A DNA stretch of 64,000 nucleotides, taken from contig NZ_CP017715.1 in NCBI RefSeq assembly GCF_001854125.1, positions 3,534,001 to 3,598,000 of the forward strand, read 5' to 3'. Both the position numbers and the translations under genes were made by a program. Shown piece by piece: positions 36,353 to 44,575 of the stretch (its first letter is position 1; each line of letters begins with the position of its first letter). Source of the DNA: Marinobacter salinus (GTDB lineage: Bacteria > Pseudomonadota > Gammaproteobacteria > Pseudomonadales > Oleiphilaceae). Under the pieces are notes generated by a model. It was not told the DNA's origin. It made no database searches and saw nothing but the letters and a program-made list of their open reading frames with translations.

Positions 36353-38494
36353 ATGATGCTCTCAGGCAGTCTTTTCAAGCTCACTCCCACCCTCACGGAT
36401 AACCAGCACCGTCGATTGCGACGCCTGTTTGAGGGTATAAGTCTTTGGCTGGCGGTTCTGTTGATGCTGTTTGTGCACCCGTTATATGCCGAAGCGAGAC
36501 AGGACGGCACAGAGTCCGCGGGTCTGCTGAGGTTTGTGGACGATGGCGGCCGTTGGCAGGAGCCGGCCATCATTCTGGACAGTGAATTTGATGTCCGCGT
36601 CAATGGACTGATCGCCGAGAGCCGGCTTTCCCGTCGGTTTCGCAACGCCAGTGACCGCTGGCGGGAGGGCGTGTTTGTATTTCCATTGCCGGACAATGCC
36701 AGTGTTTACGGGCTGACCATGAAGGTTGGCGAGAGAACGATTGTTGGCAAGGTGCGGCCAAGGGCGGAAGCACGTAAAACCTATGAAACAGCGAAAGCGT
36801 CGGGCCGTCACGCTGCCAGCGTTGAGCAGCAACGTTCGAATTTGTTTACCGCGCGGGTGGCGAACATCCCGCCGGGTAAAACGATCGCTGTCGAGCTCCG
36901 CTTCCAGCAACCGGTCGATTACCGGTCGGGCGTGTTTGAGTTGCGCCTGCCGACAACGCTGATGCCCCGGTACATTCCGGGCAAGCCGATAACGGAACAG
37001 CCACAGGAATGGCAGGGCGGCTGGGCGGTGCCTACTGACGAAGTACCGGATGCCGGCGCGATCAGTCCTTACACGGTCCGTGCTGGAGATGTGTCTGACA
37101 TCAGTCATCGGGCGTCGATTCGGATGGCGATTGATGCAGGTCTGCCGTTGGCAAGGGTGTTCAGTCCCACCCACCGGCTGGAAACACGGCTGGATGGCCA
37201 GAAGGTGGAAGTGCAGCCCGAGGGAGGGAAGATGCTGATGAACCGGGACTTTGTCGTGCGTTGGCAACCCATGGCCGGACAGGAACCAACGGCAGCGGTT
37301 TTCCACCAGCGCTGGCATGAGAAGGATTACCTCATGGCGATGGTAGTCCCCGGGAAGGCCAGTGGGAGGGTATTGCCCCGCGAACTGGTGTTCGTCATTG
37401 ATACCTCGGGCTCCATGGCGGGCGAGTCCATCCGGCAGGCCAGGAGCGCCCTTCAGCGGGGGCTGAACACGCTCAGGCCCAACGACCGGTTCAATGTCAT
37501 TCGGTTCAATAGCCAGACCCACGCCTTGTTCATGCAGCCTGAAATGGCCAATGGCAACAACCTGGCTCGTGCCCGTGGTTACGTGGATCGCTTGCACGCG
37601 GACGGCGGAACGGAAATGGCTCCCGCACTGGCGATGGCGCTGCAAACACAGGAGAGTCAAAGCGAGAAACCTGCCGGTCTGGTCCGGCAGGTAGTATTTA
37701 TTACCGACGGTGCGGTGGGCAATGAGGCTGCCCTGTTCGATCAGATCCGCCAACAGCTCGGTGACCGCCGCTTGTTTACCGTAGGCATTGGCTCGGCACC
37801 CAACATGCACTTCATGCGAGAGGCTGCCCGATGGGGCCGTGGGGTTTATACCTCCATTCAGGATGCCTCGGATGTCAGTGGCCCCCTTGAGGCGCTTTTT
37901 TCAGCCATGGAGGCGCCGGTGTTGACCGATATTCAGGTGCAATGGCCGTCCCCCGCCGAGAGTGGGGGAGGTGCTGTGAACAGCACTGAGAGTTTGCCCG
38001 CACGACCGGGAGACCTGTTTCAGGGTGCGCCTCTGGTGCAGGTTACTCAGGGAGTGGCGCCCGCTGGGCTGCTGAAAGTATCGGGAAAGTTGCCTGGCGG
38101 GAAAATCTGGGAGCGTTCGCTGGATCTACAACAGGCGGCATCGGCCAGTGGCCTGCATCGTCATTGGGCGCGGGAGAAAATCGACAGTTTGCTGGATGAG
38201 GCGAAAACAAGCGGGCAGGAGCCGGACAAACCGTTTATTACCGCACTGGCCACCGGGCATGGCCTGATGTCGCCGTATACGAGCTTTGTGGCCGTGGATG
38301 CGACGCCTGCGAGGCCGATATCCGAACCTCTCGCCACGGATTCCCTGCCAACCTTGCTGCCGGCGGGCAGCGCGAGCAGCATGTTGCGCTACCCCCAAAC
38401 AGCCACCATTGCCCCGTTGCTTACGGCGCTGGGCCTGACCGGTTTGATGTTTGCCGTCGCTATCGGTTTGCTGCAGCGGAGGACCACCGCATGA
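36353..38494 (+). CDS. Marine proteobacterial sortase target protein (VIT and vWA domains)
   Basis: The 713-residue exported protein has a signal peptide (about 28-46 hydrophobic), a VIT domain (about 60-185), and a von Willebrand A domain with intact MIDAS site DTSGS (from D350). It ends in the sorting region YPQTATIAP, a hydrophobic helix and the basic tail QRRTTA. It is the likely sole substrate of the adjacent sortase, whose start overlaps its stop (ATGA). The sorting motif starts with Tyr where LPxT motifs have Leu. Confidence 0.92.
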   Translation: MMLSGSLFKLTPTLTDNQHRRLRRLFEGISLWLAVLLMLFVHPLYAEARQDGTESAGLLRFVDDGGRWQEPAIILDSEFDVRVNGLIAESRLSRRFRNASDRWREGVFVFPLPDNASVYGLTMKVGERTIVGKVRPRAEARKTYETAKASGRHAASVEQQRSNLFTARVANIPPGKTIAVELRFQQPVDYRSGVFELRLPTTLMPRYIPGKPITEQPQEWQGGWAVPTDEVPDAGAISPYTVRAGDVSDISHRASIRMAIDAGLPLARVFSPTHRLETRLDGQKVEVQPEGGKMLMNRDFVVRWQPMAGQEPTAAVFHQRWHEKDYLMAMVVPGKASGRVLPRELVFVIDTSGSMAGESIRQARSALQRGLNTLRPNDRFNVIRFNSQTHALFMQPEMANGNNLARARGYVDRLHADGGTEMAPALAMALQTQESQSEKPAGLVRQVVFITDGAVGNEAALFDQIRQQLGDRRLFTVGIGSAPNMHFMREAARWGRGVYTSIQDASDVSGPLEALFSAMEAPVLTDIQVQWPSPAESGGGAVNSTESLPARPGDLFQGAPLVQVTQGVAPAGLLKVSGKLPGGKIWERSLDLQQAASASGLHRHWAREKIDSLLDEAKTSGQEPDKPFITALATGHGLMSPYTSFVAVDATPARPISEPLATDSLPTLLPAGSASSMLRYPQTATIAPLLTALGLTGLMFAVAIGLLQRRTTA

Positions 38495-39084
38495 GCCGCC
38501 TGTTACTGTTGCTCTTAACATCGTCCGCCACTGTGCTGGTGTTCGGGCTCTGGATTCCGTTGAAAGCTGTAGTTGCGCAGGAGCTACTGGAAATGGCCTG
38601 GGCAGAAAGTCAGGCCCGGCAAACCCAAACCCGCCCCTGGCCCTGGGCAGATACCTGGCCTGTTGCCAGACTGACCGTGCCAACCCTTGGCAGCTCAATG
38701 ATTGTTCTGGCAGGCGGACATGGCGAAAGCCTGGCATTCGGGCCGGGGCAGGTTCTGGGCAGCGAGAGCGGTGCTGGCCCGATTGTCATTGCCGGCCATC
38801 GCGATACCCATTTTCAGCAACTACAGTACCTTGAGGCAGGGAGTGAATTGCGACTCCAGGGGCGTAATGGTGACTGGCAGAGTTACCGGGTTTTGACGGC
38901 CCGCGTTGTCGACAGCCGGTCGGAGCGGATTGATACCCGGCAGCTGGCAGATGATGCCCTGCTTCTGGTGACATGCTATCCCTTTGACAGCATGAATGCG
39001 GGTGGCCCGCTACGCTATGTGGTGGAGGCCCGCGCAGGCCTGTCCCGTGATCGTGATCCAATTGACACTGTTGCCGGGACATGA
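38491..39084 (+). CDS. Class GN (marine proteobacterial) sortase
   Basis: The 197-residue membrane-anchored transpeptidase has an N-terminal helix (about 5-25) and the sortase triad His103 (AGHRDTHF), Cys162 (LLVTCYPF) and Arg175 (GGPLRYVV). It cleaves the target's C-terminal signal and transfers it to an unknown nucleophile in this Gram-negative envelope. Translationally coupled to its substrate gene. Confidence 0.93.
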   Translation: MSRLLLLLLTSSATVLVFGLWIPLKAVVAQELLEMAWAESQARQTQTRPWPWADTWPVARLTVPTLGSSMIVLAGGHGESLAFGPGQVLGSESGAGPIVIAGHRDTHFQQLQYLEAGSELRLQGRNGDWQSYRVLTARVVDSRSERIDTRQLADDALLLVTCYPFDSMNAGGPLRYVVEARAGLSRDRDPIDTVAGT

Positions 39085-39132
39085 GTTTGGCGTACACTTG
39101 TGCGCCAAAATTTGGTGACAGAGTTGTGTTTC

Positions 39133-39831
39133 ATGGGTGCTTTGAGAAAATTTCTGGCATGGTTAAGCGTTCCGCTGATCTGCCTGTTTGCGTTGGTACT
39201 TTACGTCGCACGTCCCTTCAATCCGGACAATAACCGTTTGTTGGGCAGGTCTGTGGCTCGTTTTGGGCGCGTTTTGTTGGGCATGGAGCGGCCTCTCGAA
39301 GGGTGGGAAAACATGCCTAAAGATCGGCCAACGGTCGTGATCGCCAATCACCAGCACAATGATGACCTGTTTGTGGTGGGGGATTTGCTGCCTCCGCGCA
39401 CGGTAACGGTGGGTAAATCTGCGCTGCTGTGGGTTCCATTTTTCGGTCAGGTGTTCTGGCTGGGTGGTAACGTGGTTCTCAACCGGGCCCGTTCACACAA
39501 GGCTATCGCGGTTATGCAGGCAACCAGTGATGCTCTTGCCCGTGATCGCAAAAGCCTCTGGGTTTTCCCGGAGGGAACCCGCAGCCGTGGTCGCGGCCTG
39601 CAAAAATTCAAGAAGGGCGCGTTCCACGCTGCCATCGCCTCCGGCGCTCCGATTACCATCGTTTGTGCTCGCCAGTACGAAGACAAAACCATTGGTTGGA
39701 GTGGGCGGCGAGAGCCGGTACCTGTCCGGATTCTGCCACCGATTGAAACCACCGGCATGACCACCGACGACATCCCCGACCTGATGGCCCGCTGCCACCA
39801 GCAGATGGCGGAAACCATCGCCACGCTGTAG
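39133..39831 (+). CDS. plsC: 1-acyl-sn-glycerol-3-phosphate acyltransferase
   Basis: The 232-residue enzyme adds the second acyl chain to lysophosphatidate. It has a membrane anchor (about 8-25), the catalytic HX4D motif in NHQHNDDL, GKSALLWVPFFG, and FPEGTRSRG for acyl acceptor binding. A GTG 33 bp upstream in frame is an alternative start. Genomes often carry several paralogues, so the symbol denotes the family. Confidence 0.88.
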   Translation: MGALRKFLAWLSVPLICLFALVLYVARPFNPDNNRLLGRSVARFGRVLLGMERPLEGWENMPKDRPTVVIANHQHNDDLFVVGDLLPPRTVTVGKSALLWVPFFGQVFWLGGNVVLNRARSHKAIAVMQATSDALARDRKSLWVFPEGTRSRGRGLQKFKKGAFHAAIASGAPITIVCARQYEDKTIGWSGRREPVPVRILPPIETTGMTTDDIPDLMARCHQQMAETIATL

Positions 39832-39938
39832 AGGGCCTGATCGGCACCCCGTGGGAAATCCTTGAAGCACCAGCGGAAACAGGGCAGTCTTTGCGAGTCT
39901 TACCATTTCGTTCAAAGACCCTCAGGGAGAGGCATGAA

Positions 39939-40181
39939 ATGAACCTGATATTGTTTCTGATTATCGGTGGTGTGGCCGGCTGGCTGGCCGGATTGATTAT
40001 GAAGGGTCGTGGGTTCGGTGTTCTGGCCAATATTGGTATTGGCATCGTCGGCTCATTCATTGGCGGTTTCGTGTTCCGACTTCTTGGCCTGATGGCTCAT
40101 GGCGCGGTTGGTGAGCTGGTGACAGCGACGTTTGGCGCCATATTGTTACTCGCTATCGTCAGCGCAATCAAAAAGGCCTGA
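39939..40181 (+). CDS. GlsB/YeaQ/YmgE family small membrane protein
   Basis: The 80-residue product has three hydrophobic, Gly-rich helices (LFLIIGGVAGWLAGLI, VLANIGIGIVGSFIGG, ATFGAILLLAIVSAI) as in transglycosylase-associated stress proteins. The ATG at 39939 with GGGAGAGG upstream is used rather than an earlier in-frame start. Located in the inner membrane; function poorly known. Confidence 0.88.
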   Translation: MNLILFLIIGGVAGWLAGLIMKGRGFGVLANIGIGIVGSFIGGFVFRLLGLMAHGAVGELVTATFGAILLLAIVSAIKKA

Positions 40182-40183
40182 AT

Positions 40184-40588
40184 ATGATCGTACCCGTTAC
40201 CGGAGTGTTCGCCGCTGTTCTCGGCATTCTTTTGCTGGTGCTTTCGGCGCACGTGGTCAAGTTCCGGCTTAAATACAGAAAGGGCCTTGGCGTTTCCGAT
40301 GACCGTGATTTTGAATCAGCGGTACGGGCGCATGCCAATCTGGTGGAGTATGCACCGCTCGGACTGATCATGCTCGCGATTGCCGAGCTCAATGGCGTTT
40401 CCGGCGGCCTGGTCTACTGGGTCGGAATGGGGCTGGTCGTCGGGCGCATTTTGCATGCCTGGGGAATGATTAACGGTCGTGGTGGCCCGCATTGGGCTCG
40501 CATGAGCGGGATTCTTCTGACATGGCTGGCCATTCTGCTGACCGCACTCTTGCTGTTCTGGAACGTATGGCAAGTCTACGGCGGTTAA
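40184..40588 (+). CDS. MAPEG family membrane protein
   Basis: The 134-residue four-helix membrane protein has the MAPEG hallmark RAHANLVEYAPLGLIML and RILHAWG. MAPEG proteins in eukaryotes act in eicosanoid and glutathione metabolism; bacterial members are mostly uncharacterised. It starts three bases after the upstream gene, so the two are probably cotranscribed. Confidence 0.9.
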   Translation: MIVPVTGVFAAVLGILLLVLSAHVVKFRLKYRKGLGVSDDRDFESAVRAHANLVEYAPLGLIMLAIAELNGVSGGLVYWVGMGLVVGRILHAWGMINGRGGPHWARMSGILLTWLAILLTALLLFWNVWQVYGG

Positions 40589-40645
40589 TCCACTTTGCCG
40601 CGAGCGGGGCCCGGCGGCCCCGTTCTGATTCCAGCCGTTGACTGA

Positions 40646-41089
40646 TTAGCCCTGGAGCGCCTGGGCCATTTCCTGCGTTACGTATTCCAGCTCTACCCGC
40701 CGGTTTGCGGCATGATCGTCCGGCGTGGCCAGGGGGCGGCTGGAGCCCCAGGCCTTGAGGATGATCCTGGACTCCCGGACGCCTTCCTCCATCAGAAAAC
40801 GAGCCACTGCGTTCGCCCTCAACCTCGCCAGAAACTGGTTGTAGTCTTCTCCGCCAAAGTTGTCCGAATGGCCATGAACGCGAACGCTTATGTTCGGATA
40901 TTGCCGCAGGTAATTGGCATGTTGTTTCAGGATAGCCACGTCACCGGTGTCCAGGACGTGTTTATTGAAACCGTAGTGAAACTTCATCCGGTGAGGTCGT
41001 TTTACATCAGTGGCAAGCTCTGAGGCGGAAAATCCGGAGGCGATCGCTGCTTTGGCAATCAGGTCCGGGTTGTCCAGAACGAGTACGGT
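40646..41089 (-). CDS. OmpA-like domain protein without a signal peptide
   Basis: The ATG at 41089 (AAGGAT upstream) gives 147 residues. From about residue 35 there is an OmpA C-terminal-like domain: FHYGFNKHVL, VHGHSDNFGGEDYNQFLARLRANAVA and NRRVELEY. There is no signal peptide or lipobox, and the N-terminus (MTVLVLDNPDLIAKAAI) is not export-like, so it may stay in the cytoplasm. That would be odd for a peptidoglycan-binding fold. Confidence 0.8.
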   Translation of the reverse strand, partial: TVLVLDNPDLIAKAAIASGFSASELATDVKRPHRMKFHYGFNKHVLDTGDVAILKQHANYLRQYPNISVRVHGHSDNFGGEDYNQFLARLRANAVARFLMEEGVRESRIILKAWGSSRPLATPDDHAANRRVELEYVTQEMAQALQG

Positions 41090-41418
41090 CATTTGCAGTA
41101 TCCTTGGTTCCAGTGTCCGGTTTTTTTTGTTATTCCCGATTACTATTGGCCGGTGCGGGAATAACGACAATTGGCGAATGGTCGATAGAGTGCTGGTCTG
41201 ATCGTTAAGTGCCACTGATTAAATGTCATTTCTGTGACCTTTGCATGACACTGTTTATCGCGACGCAGAACACTGCTCACCGTTTGTGGGCACGGGCACA
41301 TTTCTTCACTTGTACCCGCTTCTTCCTTTCGCTGAATACCATTTGAGCGCGAAAAGAAGGCCTTACTGTGGTAAAAAGCAGGTTTTCAGGGACAGATTGT
41401 GATGAATTGTGACCGCCC
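41090..41418. other. 329-bp intergenic region upstream of the rhomboid gene
   Basis: No gene or clear RNA is seen. Short AT-rich patches suggest divergent promoters for the OmpA-like and rhomboid genes, but no hexamer pair is convincing. Confidence 0.5.
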
Positions 41419-42864
41419 ATGCTGATTATTCCTGCCGAGAACGCCGTTAACTGGAAACGCCCGCCCTGGGTCACCCTGGGCCTGATGATGGCTTGTGTCA
41501 TGGTTTTCCTGTTTTACCAGGGAGGCGACAGCCAGAAGGTTGAGCAGGCCGTCGAACAGTACGTTAAATCTGGGCTGCAATCCCTGGAAGCTCCGGCCTA
41601 TGAAGACTATCTGCAACGGCAAATTCAGTTTGAAGGGGCTGCGGACCGGGTCCGTGAATTGCAGCAATTCCAGAAACTCGAGGAGGGTGACGAGAAATTC
41701 TGGCTTGCTGTGAGTCTGCTGATGGACCGGGAGTTTTATCAGTACCTCAAACAGAACCAGGGCGTGATCTGGACGCCTGCAGAGCAGGAGCGCTGGAACG
41801 AACTGCGCGGGCCGATCGAGGAGCAGTACATTGGCAAGCTGAGCTCTTTCCAGCTTGGGCTGATACCGGCCGAGCTGTCGCTTTATACCCTGGTCACCTA
41901 CCAGTTCCTGCATGGAGGTTGGGGGCACATTATCGGTAACCTGGTGTTCCTGTTTCTGCTTGGGTTTACCGTAGAGAAAGCCCTCGGCCCCGGGCGCTTC
42001 CTGATGGCCTACTTGTTGTGTGGCGCTCTTTCCGGACTGGTTTTCACGGCTTTTTCGACCGGCAGTTACGTACCTCTTGTCGGTGCCTCCGGTTCTATCT
42101 CCGGCTTGATGGGCATGTATGTCGCCATCTATGGCCTGCAGAAAATCCGGTTCTTCTACTTTCTCGGGGTTTACTTCAATTACTTCCGTGCGCCGGCAAT
42201 CGCCATGCTTCCGGTTTGGGTGGGCAAGGAAATCTACGATTACTGGTTTGCCGGTGCAACCGGGATTGCCTATATGGCCCATGCCGGTGGTTTGCTGGCC
42301 GGCGCCGGGATGGTCTGGATGCTCGGACACAGCTGGTTGCAGGTACGCGAAGAGTTTTTCGAACCGGAGCAGGACGAACAGGACGCCCGTTTCACCAGCA
42401 GCTATGCCCAGGCCATGGCCAGTCTCGGACGTATGGAGTTTGATTTGGCGAAACGGCAGTTCGAAGCATTGCGCGAGCATTACCCGGAACGCCCCATCTT
42501 GTTGGAACACCTGTATCAACTTGCCAAACTGCGACCGGACCGACCGGAATATCGGGATCGTGCTCGTGAACTTATGAACGATGCCCTTGGTCGCCACCAG
42601 CCGGAGCAGATGGTTTCGGTGTGGCAGGAGTACCTTGGTAAAGGTGAGAGCTACCAGCCGTTAAGCGCCGAAGACCATAACCGGGTGCTGTTCACAAGCC
42701 TCAAGCAGCATGACTTGAAGTCGGCTGAGAAAGCCTTTGAACGGCTCCGTAGTACCGGTGACCAGTTACTGACTTCCGAAGCCTGCCGGCTGTTGGTGGC
42801 GGAATTCGAAAAGCGGCAGATGGGACCAAAGGCCCGCCATTACCGGCAGTTGCTGCAGATTTAG
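41419..42864 (+). CDS. Rhomboid intramembrane serine protease
   Basis: The 481-residue protein has an N-terminal helix (18-33), a soluble insertion (about 35-148), then the rhomboid core: HGGWGHIIGN (165-174), catalytic Ser224 in GASGSISG and His288 in AHAGG. A helical, TPR-like soluble C-terminus (about 310-481) follows. It would cleave single-pass membrane substrates inside the bilayer; the substrate is unknown. The gene converges on a large inverted repeat. Confidence 0.92.
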   Translation: MLIIPAENAVNWKRPPWVTLGLMMACVMVFLFYQGGDSQKVEQAVEQYVKSGLQSLEAPAYEDYLQRQIQFEGAADRVRELQQFQKLEEGDEKFWLAVSLLMDREFYQYLKQNQGVIWTPAEQERWNELRGPIEEQYIGKLSSFQLGLIPAELSLYTLVTYQFLHGGWGHIIGNLVFLFLLGFTVEKALGPGRFLMAYLLCGALSGLVFTAFSTGSYVPLVGASGSISGLMGMYVAIYGLQKIRFFYFLGVYFNYFRAPAIAMLPVWVGKEIYDYWFAGATGIAYMAHAGGLLAGAGMVWMLGHSWLQVREEFFEPEQDEQDARFTSSYAQAMASLGRMEFDLAKRQFEALREHYPERPILLEHLYQLAKLRPDRPEYRDRARELMNDALGRHQPEQMVSVWQEYLGKGESYQPLSAEDHNRVLFTSLKQHDLKSAEKAFERLRSTGDQLLTSEACRLLVAEFEKRQMGPKARHYRQLLQI

Positions 42865-42870
42865 TGGTAC

Positions 42871-42977
42871 GGGCAAGAGGGCGAGGCTTCCCAAAACACG
42901 CTGTGAATACGTCCCTGTACGCTCGGCTCCGCCATCCATGGCTCCGCACGGTTTTGGGAAGCCTCGCCCTCTTGCCC
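42871..42977. repeat. 27-bp perfect inverted repeat with 53-bp loop between convergent genes
   Basis: The arms at 42871-42897 and 42951-42977 are exact complements. The loop contains its own near-palindrome CCATCCATGG. It starts six bases after the rhomboid stop and its right end touches the stop of the convergent gene. It probably ends transcription from both sides; no T run is present. Confidence 0.85.
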
Positions 42978-44488
42978 TAGTCTTCTACTGCGAAATTCGC
43001 CTTGGGCCCTTTTAACGGCTCCCGTTTTTCGGCCTGCTCCAGGTACGTCGCGATCTGCTCGTGCAGGGGATGATTCACGCAACGTTTCTGGATAAAGGTC
43101 AGGAACGCCGTTGCTTTTTCCCATTGATTCAGACCGTTAGCCAGCGTCTGCGCTACCAGGAGGTAGGCCGGCGCGAGTTGCTCGCTGTCCGGAAATCGCT
43201 TATGGAAATCCTGGAGCAGTCGCAAGGCCGGTTTAAATTGCCCTCCGTGATAGAGCGTACGGGCACACCTTACTGCCAGTTCAGGCTCTTCCAGTTGAAA
43301 ACCGGGCTCCCCCTGTTGCAGACCTGCCAACAAGGCAGCCATGCCCTCACCATCGTTACGGTCGGCCAGCCAGCCAAGTAGGCGCGGGTGATAGCGATAA
43401 AGCTCGGTGACATCGTTTCTGGCCGTTAACAGCTGATAAAGCTGGCCGATACGAAGACTATTGTCCCGGTCGCGTTTAAGGGCCTCTTTCAGCATGGTCT
43501 GGACGCGGTCGTAGTTGCCGTCTTTCAGGTTCATATCGATGTCGGCATCAAACCGGGCGCTGCGATCACGCTGGTGGTGATCCTGGCCCTGGACGTCATC
43601 CTGCAGGTCAGAGGCAAAGCCCAGTTCTTCCTGATACTGAAACAGCAGGTAACCCAGCATGTGGAACAGGATCAGGGTAAAGGTACTGTTCAGGAACCCT
43701 GACAGGGGCTGTGAGACCCAGGTTGGGAAATGGGTCATGGCGAAGTCCTGCGCTGCTCCAGACGCCAGTGTCATCAGAATCAGGTAGCCATAAAGCAGGA
43801 AGTAGGGGCTGCCGATCCGGGAGATCAGCACCGCCAGGTTCATCGGATTCACGGCCGGACCCACGGAACGCTCCATGGCCAGAACCATGATGCTTGCCGG
43901 CAGAGCGAGTACCACGAAGGCGAGTGCCAGCAGCATCAGGATGGGCCCGCCGAGCATGCCGGCGGTGGTCACCAGTGCGCCCATAAGCACGAACACCAGT
44001 AACTGCAGAATGACAATGTCGAAGCCGCTGCCGGTAAAGGCTACCGAAACCGGTGGTGGCTTGAGGTGACCTTCAGCGGTGTGATTGATAACGGCATAGG
44101 TGTACTTGAACAGGGCCAGGGCCAGCACCAGGCCTATGATGAGGCCGATCAGGTTGGCTGGTGCAATGACCGGCACCAGCGTGCAGATAGCAATGACGAT
44201 CAACGGGTCACTGTGGAACGGGTAGCGGAAAAAAGCACCAATCCGGTTCCAGAACGGAACGACCTCCGTAGCTGCACCCAGGTAACGCATGGCCTTGCTG
44301 CAATGGGGGCAGAGTGCCCGGCGCTGTCGGGTATCGGCATCGGGCATGCAGCGACTGCAATAATGCGTCTGGCATTCGCCGCAGTGCCATTTGGCGGGTG
44401 TGCCGGGGTGGTAATGACAATCGTGTTTCACAGCTGGCCTTTGTCCTGGTCCGTCAGAAAATCGTTGGCCAATCATGACAGAAGTCAT
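42977..44488 (-). CDS. Membrane protein with N-terminal zinc finger and C-terminal helical repeats
   Basis: The 503-residue protein starts with a B-box-like Cys/His-rich zinc site (CHYHP, CGEC, CSRCM, CPHC; about 24-63). Five or six membrane helices follow (about 95-285). A soluble TPR-like part at about 310-500 has ALKRDRDNSLRIGQLYQLL and GQFKPALRLLQDFHKRFP. Function unknown. The C-terminal half resembles that of the convergent rhomboid in style, so they may work together, which is inference only. Confidence 0.8.
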   Translation of the reverse strand: MTSVMIGQRFSDGPGQRPAVKHDCHYHPGTPAKWHCGECQTHYCSRCMPDADTRQRRALCPHCSKAMRYLGAATEVVPFWNRIGAFFRYPFHSDPLIVIAICTLVPVIAPANLIGLIIGLVLALALFKYTYAVINHTAEGHLKPPPVSVAFTGSGFDIVILQLLVFVLMGALVTTAGMLGGPILMLLALAFVVLALPASIMVLAMERSVGPAVNPMNLAVLISRIGSPYFLLYGYLILMTLASGAAQDFAMTHFPTWVSQPLSGFLNSTFTLILFHMLGYLLFQYQEELGFASDLQDDVQGQDHHQRDRSARFDADIDMNLKDGNYDRVQTMLKEALKRDRDNSLRIGQLYQLLTARNDVTELYRYHPRLLGWLADRNDGEGMAALLAGLQQGEPGFQLEEPELAVRCARTLYHGGQFKPALRLLQDFHKRFPDSEQLAPAYLLVAQTLANGLNQWEKATAFLTFIQKRCVNHPLHEQIATYLEQAEKREPLKGPKANFAVED

Positions 44489-44575
44489 CAGTCACCGCAG
44501 CTAACCGGTTAACAGGTAGACTATTGTGGGCACCCCGACGTATGGGTCAGGGCAGATATTCAAACCGGAGGACTC

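Noticed and set aside
36482..37810. Long minus-strand open frame opposite the sortase target gene
   Set aside because: The plus-strand VIT/vWA protein explains the region; the antisense product is His/Arg-rich without motifs.
40646..41089. OmpA-like gene as the missing PdsO of the sortase locus
   Set aside because: It lacks a signal peptide, is on the opposite strand and is separated from the sortase gene by plsC, GlsB-like and MAPEG genes.
41386..42597. 403-codon minus-strand frame opposite the rhomboid gene
   Set aside because: Shadow of the rhomboid coding sequence, no ribosome binding site or domain.
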